A stretch of DNA of 29,533 nt from Rhodocyclales bacterium (GTDB lineage Bacteria > Pseudomonadota > Gammaproteobacteria > Burkholderiales > Rhodocyclaceae): the NCBI GenBank assembly GCA_021286885.1, contig JAJTBM010000002.1:1-29533 (forward strand). Direction: 5' to 3'. Positions 1-5,232 of this stretch are shown one piece after another. Position 1 is the first letter of the stretch, and each line of letters starts with the position of its first letter. The translations under genes were made by a program, and so were the position numbers. The notes under the pieces were generated by a model, which was not told where the DNA came from, searched no databases, and saw only the letters and a program-made list of their open reading frames with translations.

Positions 1-1
1 G

Positions 2-118
2 GGCACGAAGGCTTATGAGCAGATGCAGCGAGAGGTGCAAGCAATGCTGGATGAACTCATCGACCTTGAGACTGATGCATTTCAAAAGCCAGAAGGCAGA
101 CAAGGAGTGATGTCATGA
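2..118 (+). CDS. Partial hypothetical protein (3' end only)
   Basis: The frame is open from the left edge of the window and ends in a TGA that overlaps the next start codon as ATGA, so only the last 38 residues are visible. The visible peptide is polar and probably helical, rich in Glu, Gln and Asp with regularly spaced Leu and Met. I do not recognise a family. The ATGA overlap says it is translationally coupled to the small gene that follows. The DNA is much AT-richer than the rest of the window, which suggests a different origin. A two-gene toxin-antitoxin or plasmid-derived unit is possible, but nothing in the sequence demonstrates it. Confidence 0.5.
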   Translation, partial: GTKAYEQMQREVQAMLDELIDLETDAFQKPEGRQGVMS

Positions 119-354
119 ATCATGCAGTCCATACATCCAGTAGCCGTAAAGCGAAAAAAATCTGGATTTTGCTTGGCGGAGAAATGATCTCGGTCCGTCG
201 AACTGGCGAAATACGTTATGTCCATTCAGTGTTCCTCGATACGGTTCGAGCGAATGATCGCCGGACTGATGTGCCTGCCGTGCTTCTCAGCCGTATCAAT
301 CAGTTGCTGCGCATGAAGGCTGTAAACGATCCGATATGGGATATGGTGAAGTGA
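115..354 (+). CDS. Hypothetical protein, 79 aa
   Basis: A 79-residue basic protein starts inside the stop codon of the preceding partial gene (ATGA). A possible ribosome site (caaggagtg) lies about 10 bases upstream. There is no signal peptide or membrane segment. The N-terminus is Ser/Lys/Arg rich, and the middle (KKIWILLGGEMISVRRTG) looks like alternating beta strands. I do not recognise it. The region has about 45 percent G+C in the lines I counted, against roughly 65-70 percent further right, so this pair may be recently acquired. An inverted repeat about 30 bases downstream may end its transcript. Confidence 0.5.
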   Translation: MNHAVHTSSSRKAKKIWILLGGEMISVRRTGEIRYVHSVFLDTVRANDRRTDVPAVLLSRINQLLRMKAVNDPIWDMVK

Positions 355-386
355 CATCAAGAGTTCGTTTTTGATGCCTGCCGTCT

Positions 387-403
387 GAGTCAGCCTCTGA
401 CTC
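387..403. terminator. Inverted repeat, possible terminator or operator
   Basis: GAGTCAG and CTGACTC form a perfect 7-bp inverted repeat around CCT. A T-rich but interrupted tail follows at 404-417. It lies between the AT-rich gene pair and the Crp/Fnr regulator. It could terminate the upstream pair, or be a protein site in front of the regulator. The 3-base loop is tight but workable. Confidence 0.35.
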
Positions 404-469
404 TGGTTTGAGTTTTTCGGCCCACTTCTTGCCTCCCACCCCGCATGTCCTCTCTCCACGAGCCATGCC

Positions 470-1147
470 ATGTCGCCCATCTCCATTGCTGCGCCCCCGT
501 CTGCCACGCCCGGGTTTGATCCGGCGAGCCGGTTTCCGCCGGGGTTTCTGGAGGGCTTTGGGGTGCGGGATTTGCCGGGGGGCTATCTGCTGGCGACGCC
601 GGGGCAGCCGCTGGATCAGGTGTTCATTGTGCGCAGCGGGCGTGTGCGGGTGTATCTGGCGAGTGAGGCGCGGGAGTTGAGTCTGGCGATTCTGGAGCCG
701 GGGGATGTGTTTGTGACCCACACGCCGACCTTCGTCCAGACCCTGGAGCCGGTGACGCTGTGGGTGCTGGGTACCCGGGAGTTTGCGGCGCGGCTGGCCC
801 GGGAGCCGTCCATCACGCCGGCCATCATGCGGGTGCTGGGGCGGATTCTGAGCAATGCGGTGGCGCTGGTGGAGGATCTGGCGTTTCGCGATGTGCCGGC
901 GCGGCTGGCGCGGTTTCTGGTGCGGCAGGCGGAGCAGCGCGGGGTGATGGAGGCGGACGGCTGTCTGCTGCCCCTGCGCCTGGGCACCGAGGATATTGCC
1001 TGCCTGCTGGGCACCACCCGCCAGTCGGTGTCGTCCCAGATGAACCAGTGGCAGCGGGAAGGCCTGCTCACCCGGCGCAGCCGCCATGCGCTGCTGATTC
1101 ACGATCTGCCCGCCCTGGCCCTGCGTAGTCTGGCTTCGAGCGGCTGA
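470..1147 (+). CDS. CooA-like Crp/Fnr-family regulator, probable haem-based CO sensor
   Basis: This 225-residue protein has the Crp/Fnr layout: an N-terminal cyclic-nucleotide-type beta-roll (about 25-110), a long dimer helix (about 115-150) and a C-terminal winged helix-turn-helix (about 170-215). It resembles CO sensor CooA more than Crp or Fnr. The block VRVYLASEARELSLAILEPG and the dimer-helix block VLGRILSNAVALVEDLAF align well with remembered CooA sequence. His84, in GDVFVTH, falls where CooA has haem ligand His77, but CooA Cys75 is replaced by Val82. The recognition helix has Arg184-Gln185, as in CooA, which reads TGTC half-sites. There are no N-terminal Cys residues, so an Fnr-type iron-sulfur cluster is unlikely. 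The next gene, cowN, has a matching operator. No strong ribosome site precedes the ATG. CO sensing is inferred, not shown. Confidence 0.7.
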   Translation: MSPISIAAPPSATPGFDPASRFPPGFLEGFGVRDLPGGYLLATPGQPLDQVFIVRSGRVRVYLASEARELSLAILEPGDVFVTHTPTFVQTLEPVTLWVLGTREFAARLAREPSITPAIMRVLGRILSNAVALVEDLAFRDVPARLARFLVRQAEQRGVMEADGCLLPLRLGTEDIACLLGTTRQSVSSQMNQWQREGLLTRRSRHALLIHDLPALALRSLASSG

Positions 1148-1173
1148 AGGGCAGGGGCGCGGTTTGGGTGTTT

Positions 1174-1189
1174 TGTCGGCTGGCCGACG
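1174..1189. promoter_or_regulatory. CooA-type operator upstream of cowN
   Basis: TGTCG-GCTGGC-CGACG contains perfect 6-bp arms (GTCGGC/GCCGAC) around TG. It closely follows the published Rhodospirillum CooA site pattern TGTCA-N6-CGACA. Its centre (1181.5) lies about 41 bp before the start site predicted from the -10 box at 1211, the usual class II activator position. No T-run follows, so it is unlikely to be a terminator for the regulator gene. Confidence 0.65.
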
Positions 1190-1210
1190 GAAAGCCCCTG
1201 GCGTTTTGCA

Positions 1211-1216
1211 TACAGT
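1211..1216 (+). promoter_or_regulatory. Predicted -10 element of the cowN promoter
   Basis: TACAGT is a good -10 box, with predicted transcription start near 1223. No good -35 box is seen; the CooA-type operator occupies that region, as expected for an activator-dependent promoter. The transcript leader would be about 30 bases and carries the GGGGA ribosome site at 1244-1248. Confidence 0.45.
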
Positions 1217-1254
1217 GTGCCCATCACATCCGTTTTTTGTTTTGGGGATACACC

Positions 1255-1589
1255 ATGAGCGACCAGACCACTTCCCGTCCGGCTGATTGCGGCTGCCGTC
1301 TGCGGGCGGGCAGCAGCCCAGACCGTTACATCAGCTTTGCGGGCATTGATTGCGACGGCAACGCCCGCCGCTTGATGGCGATGATCGACGCCCACCTGCT
1401 CGACCCGGCCAAGAAGGACGCCTTCTGGGCGTATTTCGAGCGCAAGCGGCGGGCCGAAACGGGCCCCCCCGGGCCGACGAGCTGTTCCTGATCCACAGCA
1501 ACATCAACCAGATTCGGGATTATCTTGAGGATTGGGACGACGCACCCGCCCAGGCCCTGTTGCTCCAGATTGAGCTGGAGTGTTGTTGA
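1255..1589 (+). CDS. cowN: CowN, CO-protective nitrogenase factor, with an apparent frameshift
   Basis: CowN lets cells keep fixing nitrogen when CO, an inhibitor of nitrogenase, is present. The N-terminal part carries the family core DRYISFAGIDCDGNARRLM and FWAYFERK. The C-terminal part, in the next frame, carries DELFLIHSNINQIRDYLEDW and the typical end IELECC. The two halves are joined at a run of seven C (1464-1470). Read straight through, the first frame stops at 1491 after 78 residues; adding one C, or slipping back one base, gives 111 residues matching the family end to end. Causes could be a sequencing error, a real mutation, phase variation or programmed slippage. The ATG at 1255 has GGGGA seven bases upstream. 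An N-terminal extension of about 20 residues with two Cys precedes the core. The family call is firm; whether it is functional is open. Confidence 0.8.
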
Positions 1590-1649
1590 GTGATGGAAGG
1601 CTGGGGGCTGCTGCGGCCTCCCGCACGCCCCCGCAGTTCCCAATCACGC

Positions 1650-1655
1650 TACAAT
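1650..1655 (+). promoter_or_regulatory. Possible -10 element immediately before the efflux operon
   Basis: TACAAT ends seven bases before the ATG at 1663. If used, transcription would start at or next to that ATG, giving a leaderless mRNA. No convincing -35 box lies 16-18 bp upstream, so an activator would be needed or the match is chance. Confidence 0.35.
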
Positions 1656-1662
1656 CGCCGCC

Positions 1663-2109
1663 ATGTTCCGCCGTTTCCTCATTCTCCTGCTGATCATCAC
1701 CCTGCCGGCCCAGGCCCTGGCGGGGATGTTGGGCATGGGCTGCCGTCATGGGCAGGGGGAGAGCACGCCCGAGCGTGGCGTGGCGTCTGTGGTCGCACCC
1801 GCACCCATGGCGATGGCGGACGATTGCCCCATGCATCACAGCGCCCACCATGCCGCCCAGGCTGTGGCCGATCAGGGGGCAGATCAGGCGGCGCCTGCTC
1901 CCGATGCGGGCGCCGGATCGGCCCATCATGCGGCCCTGGTCTGCGATGATTGCGGCACCTGCCATTCGGTGGGCTTCAGCCTGCTGGCCCCCGGTGTGGT
2001 CCTGGCGCTGCCGGAGCTGGCCCCGGTTCAGGTCGCCCACGCCCCCCGCCTGCTGCTGATCGAAGCCCCCGGGCGCCTCGAACGTCCTCCCAGAAGCCCC
2101 CGCGTTTAA
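1663..2109 (+). CDS. CzcI-like His/Cys-rich exported protein
   Basis: This 148-residue protein opens the metal-efflux operon. It has a clear signal peptide (RRFLILLLIITLPAQALAG, cleavage near residue 21). The exported part is rich in potential metal ligands: CRHG, DDCPMHHSAHH, SAHH and the cluster CDDCGTCHS. The Cys/His motif and the position ahead of a CzcCBA-type pump match the small periplasmic CzcI-type proteins associated with such systems. A periplasmic metal-binding or sensing role is inferred. The middle is low in complexity (Ala, Asp, Gln), and the C-terminus is Pro/Arg-rich. A -10-like TACAAT lies only seven bases upstream of the ATG, and no Shine-Dalgarno is visible. Confidence 0.6.
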   Translation: MFRRFLILLLIITLPAQALAGMLGMGCRHGQGESTPERGVASVVAPAPMAMADDCPMHHSAHHAAQAVADQGADQAAPAPDAGAGSAHHAALVCDDCGTCHSVGFSLLAPGVVLALPELAPVQVAHAPRLLLIEAPGRLERPPRSPRV

Positions 2110-2110
2110 C

Positions 2111-2197
2111 GCGGACAGGGCTTGTTCTGCTAACAGCTTCTTCCCCTCTCCGGGCCTTTCGGCCTGGCTGACGCGCCTTCGGGTGCGCCCTGTCCGC
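2111..2197 (+). ncRNA. Candidate multi-stem structured RNA element in the efflux operon
   Basis: An 11-bp perfect pairing (2111-2121 with 2187-2197, GCGGACAGGGC/GCCCTGTCCGC) encloses two further hairpins. One is CCGGGCC/GGCCTGG (2150-2156 with 2161-2167, one G-U pair). The other is GCGCC-TTCG-GGTGC (2173-2186), with a very stable cUUCGg tetraloop. It begins two bases after the stop of the CzcI-like gene and ends 46 bases before the outer-membrane-factor start. It could be a leader, an RNA-processing or stability element, or an attenuator. There is no T-run directly after it. I do not recognise a known riboswitch. Confidence 0.4.
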
Positions 2198-2243
2198 ATG
2201 TGTTCTGCGCTTTCCGCCGTATTTTTGTGGTTGCGAGGATTTC

Positions 2244-3506
2244 ATGGGACTTCATCCCGGGGCCGTGCGGGCCCTCACCCTATGCATTGTGATGGGCAGC
2301 AGCTCTGCTGCCCGGGCCGAGGCGCTGTTTCAGTCTCAAACCCAGGCCCAAACCCAAGCTCAAGCCCAGGCCCAGTCTGTGCCGGCCCTGCGGGCCTTGG
2401 TGGATCAGGCCTGGCAGCTTGATCCCCAGGCGCGCCGCATCCGCCACCGTCGTGACGCGCTGGAGGCCCAGGCCCGCCAGGTGGGCGGCTGGACGCCGGC
2501 CCCCGGCAGTCTGGCCGTGGGCCAGCGTTCCGACCGTTACCTGGCCGGGCGTGGCCAGCTCGAATGGGAACTGGAATACGCCCAGCCCCTGTGGCTGCCC
2601 GGTCAGGCCGACGCCCGCCGCCAGGAGGCCGCCCTGGCCCTGGCCGCGCTGGAGGCCGACGCCGCCCTGCTGCGCCTGGAGCTGGGCCGCCAGCTGGCCG
2701 AGGCCCATCAGGCCTGGCGTCTGGCGGCAGATCTGCACGCCCTGGCCGGGCGCCGGCAGACGCTGGCCGAAGCCCTGGCCGCCGATCTTGCACGCCGCTA
2801 CCGGGCTGGCGAGGCCCCCCGGTTTGATGACAACCTGGCCCAGGCCGAGCTGCTGGGGGCCCAGGCCGCCCGGGACGAAGCGGCGCTGGCCGAGCAGGCA
2901 GCGGAGGATAGCTTCCGCCGTCTGGCGGGCAGCCCGCCCCCGGCCCACTGGCCCCGCCCGGGGCAACTGCCGCCCCCGGTGCCGCCCCAGCTGGACGCGC
3001 CCCAGCGGGCCCTGGATTGGGCCCTGGCCCAGCTGGAAAGCACCCGCCGCAGCCCCCGGGACAACCCGGAGCTGGGGGTGCGCCTGCGCCGCGAGCGGGA
3101 TGCCACCGGCGCCGAGTTTGCCGATTCCCTGGCCCTGCGCCTGAGCATTCCCCTTGAATCCGCCCCCCGCCAGCAGGCCCGGGAGGCGGATGGCGCGGGC
3201 GCGGTGGACGAAGCCCAGGCCGCCCTGGCCCGGGCCCGCCTCACCCAGGCCCAGGAACTGCGCCGCAGCGAGGCCCAGCGCGCCCGGGCGCTCCAGCTGG
3301 AGGCCGGGGCCGACACCCGCCTGCAGCTTGCCCAGGACAATCTGGCCCTGGCCGACAAGGCCTGGCGCCTGGGCGAACGCCCCCTCGAAAGCCTGCTGCG
3401 CACCCGCAGCGCCTTCTTTGATGCGGAAGAAGCCCGCCTGCGTGCCCGCCACGCCCGGGCCCAGGCAGAAACCGCCCAGCTTTACTGGTCAGGAGTGGCC
3501 GAATGA
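2244..3506 (+). CDS. TolC-family outer-membrane efflux protein (CzcC-like)
   Basis: The outer-membrane channel of a tripartite metal pump, 420 residues, the usual CzcC/CusC size. A signal peptide (cleavage near ARA, residue 25) is followed by a Gln-Ala-Thr low-complexity stretch (about 30-44). Two long alpha-helical Ala/Leu/Gln/Arg-rich halves follow, typical of the TolC coiled-coil barrel, with repeats such as LAEAHQAWRLAADLHALA and LAQDNLALADKAWRLGERPL. The ATG has GAGGA five bases upstream. The stop overlaps the next start as ATGA. The partners are the adaptor at 4108 and the RND pump at 5229. The fold assignment is strong; the transported metal cannot be read from this protein. Confidence 0.85.
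   Translation: MGLHPGAVRALTLCIVMGSSSAARAEALFQSQTQAQTQAQAQAQSVPALRALVDQAWQLDPQARRIRHRRDALEAQARQVGGWTPAPGSLAVGQRSDRYLAGRGQLEWELEYAQPLWLPGQADARRQEAALALAALEADAALLRLELGRQLAEAHQAWRLAADLHALAGRRQTLAEALAADLARRYRAGEAPRFDDNLAQAELLGAQAARDEAALAEQAAEDSFRRLAGSPPPAHWPRPGQLPPPVPPQLDAPQRALDWALAQLESTRRSPRDNPELGVRLRRERDATGAEFADSLALRLSIPLESAPRQQAREADGAGAVDEAQAALARARLTQAQELRRSEAQRARALQLEAGADTRLQLAQDNLALADKAWRLGERPLESLLRTRSAFFDAEEARLRARHARAQAETAQLYWSGVAE
2331..2376 (+). repeat. Low-complexity Gln-Ala/Thr coding repeat
   Basis: Imperfect 6-base units of the form CAGGCC/CAAACC encode alternating Gln with Ala or Thr (about residues 30-44) just after the signal peptide of the outer-membrane factor. This is a likely site of length variation between strains. 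Confidence 0.6.
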
Positions 3507-4108
3507 ATCCCCTTATCCCCGTATTGTGTCTGCTGGCGGCCCTGCCGCTGGCCGGCCCCGCCCGTGCCCACGAAGGCCACGACCACGCCGAGCCGCCCCC
3601 CGTGGTGGCCGATTGGGCGCCCCGGGCCGCCGCCCGTAGTGAATTGTTTGATCTGGTGCTGGCCTGGGGGCCGGCGGCTGACTCGGCGGCTAATTCGGCG
3701 GTTGAGTCGGCGGCTGACTCGGCGGCTGACTCGGCGGCGCCCCCCGAATTGCGCCTGTGGCTGGACGGGGCCGACAACCGCCCCATCTCCGATGCCCGTA
3801 TCCAGCTGGAACTCAACGCCGGCCAGCCCGATGCCTGGCAGGCCGAAGCCCGGCCCGTGGGGGCGGGCGCCTACGTGCTCAGCGCCCCGCCCCTGGCGCG
3901 CCCGGGCAGCTACGCCCTCACCGCCACCGTCACGCGGGGAGACGATCTGGATCTGCTCCCCCTGCAACTGGTGGTGCCAGCCCCTGCGCAGGCCGAAGCC
4001 GCACATCTGCCGGCCCTGAACGCCGCCTGGTGGAGTGCGGCAGGGCTGGCGGGGCTGTTGGCCCTGGGGGCTGGTTTGGTCTGGCAACAACGCAGGAGGG
4101 CCCGGTGA
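3503..4108 (+). CDS. His-rich, membrane-anchored periplasmic protein of the efflux operon
   Basis: A 201-residue protein with a signal peptide ending in ARA, immediately followed by the metal-ligand motif HEGHDHAE. A low-complexity Ala/Ser/Asp stretch (about 58-77), encoded by a 12-bp tandem repeat, precedes a beta-rich Ig-like domain (about 80-165). A single transmembrane helix (about 178-195) and a basic tail (QQRRRAR) follow, so most of the protein should face the periplasm. It sits between the outer-membrane factor and adaptor genes, with ATGA overlaps on both sides, so it is almost certainly co-translated with the pump. A role in handing metal ions to the adaptor is an inference. I do not recognise a named family. 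Confidence 0.65.
   Translation: MNPLIPVLCLLAALPLAGPARAHEGHDHAEPPPVVADWAPRAAARSELFDLVLAWGPAADSAANSAVESAADSAADSAAPPELRLWLDGADNRPISDARIQLELNAGQPDAWQAEARPVGAGAYVLSAPPLARPGSYALTATVTRGDDLDLLPLQLVVPAPAQAEAAHLPALNAAWWSAAGLAGLLALGAGLVWQQRRRAR
3674..3733 (+). repeat. 12-bp tandem repeat, five copies, in frame
   Basis: Five consecutive copies of GCGGCTGACTCG occur; copies 1, 4 and 5 are identical and copies 2 and 3 carry substitutions. They encode a repeating Ala-(Ala/Val)-(Asp/Asn/Glu)-Ser linker after the His-rich N-terminus. Because the unit is a multiple of three, copy-number changes would alter linker length without breaking the frame. Confidence 0.85.
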
Positions 4109-5232
4109 TGGCCGCGTACCGTTGCAACACGCGTGCTTGGGCCCTGGCCTGGGTGCTGGCCCTGCCGCTCGTGGCCCGGGCCCATGGGGGTGAGGATCAC
4201 GGCGCCCCGGTGGCCGCCCGGCCCCAGGCCGGTGGGCAGGAAAGCCCGCGCCGGCTGGCAGGCGGGCAGGTGATGCTGCCCAAGGCGCTACAACACGCCT
4301 GGCAGATCCGCAGCCTGAGCCTGGCTGCAGCCAGCACCCCGCCCCAGTGGGCCTTGCAGGGGCGGGTGGTGGCGGATCCGGCTTTGGGCGGACGGCTCCA
4401 GGCGCCCCAGGCGGGCGTATTGGAAGCGCCTGCCGGTGGCCTGCCCCTGCCCGGGCAGACGGTGGCGGCGGGGGCGGTGCTCGCTTGGCTGCGCCCCCAG
4501 CCCGGGGCCCTGGAGGCCAGCGCCCGCCAGGCCGAACAGGCGGATCTGGCGGGGCGGGTGCTGCTCGCCCGTCAGCGGGCCGAGCGCCTCGCCCAGCTGG
4601 AAGGCAGCGTGGCCCGCAAGGACATTGAAGCCGCCCGCAGCGAGGCCGATGCCCTGGCCCGCCAACAGGCTGCCCTGGGGGGCGGGCTGGCGCGCATCCC
4701 TTTACGGGCGCCCTTTGCCGGGGTGGTGGCGGCCCTGGGCGCCCAGGCCGGGGAACGGCTGGAGGCGGGAGCCGAGGTGCTGACCCTGCTGCGCCCTGAC
4801 CGGCTCATGGTGGAAGTGCTGGCCGCCGATCCGGCCTTGGCCCGGGGGCTGGGAGATGCCCGGGGCGAGGCCGCCGGCCAGACCCTCACCCTGCGCTTTG
4901 CTGGGGCCGGGCGCAGTCTGCGGGAGGGCAGTCTGCCCCTGCTGTTCCGGGTGGAGGGCAGCCCGCCCCTGGTGCTGGGCCAGCCGGTGCGCCTGTGGGC
5001 GCGCCAGGAAGGCCCCCCCCAGGCGGCATTGCTGATCCCCGAGGCGGCGCTGGAAAGCCGCAGCGGGAGTGATGGGGCCCGGGTGTGGGTGCATGGGGCG
5101 CCCGAACAGTTCGAGCCCCGTTTGGTGCGGATACGCCCCTGGGGGCCGGGCGCGTGGGCGGTGGAATCCGGCCTGGTGGCCGGGGAACGGGTGGTAGTGC
5201 AGGGCGCGGGCCTGCTGGGGAGCGTGCGATGA
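4108..5232 (+). CDS. Efflux RND periplasmic adaptor (membrane fusion protein)
   Basis: A 374-residue adaptor bridging the RND pump and the outer-membrane channel. The signal peptide ends in ARA, followed by HGGEDHGAP, a short His-rich N-terminus like that of CzcB-type adaptors. The lipoyl-like half-motif GVLEAPAGGLPLPGQTVAAG (about 108-127) and its return half PLRAPFAGVVAALGAQAGER flank an alpha-helical hairpin (about 135-190). Beta-barrel and membrane-proximal domains follow to the end. ATG 4108 is chosen because it overlaps the previous stop (ATGA), has a strong ribosome site (AGGAGGG, 4094-4100) and opens a signal peptide. The stop overlaps the pump gene, again as ATGA. Confidence in the family is high; the metal is not determined. 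Confidence 0.85.
   Translation: MAAYRCNTRAWALAWVLALPLVARAHGGEDHGAPVAARPQAGGQESPRRLAGGQVMLPKALQHAWQIRSLSLAAASTPPQWALQGRVVADPALGGRLQAPQAGVLEAPAGGLPLPGQTVAAGAVLAWLRPQPGALEASARQAEQADLAGRVLLARQRAERLAQLEGSVARKDIEAARSEADALARQQAALGGGLARIPLRAPFAGVVAALGAQAGERLEAGAEVLTLLRPDRLMVEVLAADPALARGLGDARGEAAGQTLTLRFAGAGRSLREGSLPLLFRVEGSPPLVLGQPVRLWARQEGPPQAALLIPEAALESRSGSDGARVWVHGAPEQFEPRLVRIRPWGPGAWAVESGLVAGERVVVQGAGLLGSVR

Noticed and set aside
1174..1189. The cowN-upstream palindrome as a terminator of the regulator gene
   Set aside because: No T-run follows, and it fits the CooA site pattern and spacing to a -10 box better.
2280..3452. A 390-codon minus-strand open frame opposite the outer-membrane factor
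   Set aside because: Low-complexity Gly/Gln/Leu translation with no plausible start signal. The plus-strand gene is a clear TolC-family protein in an operon.
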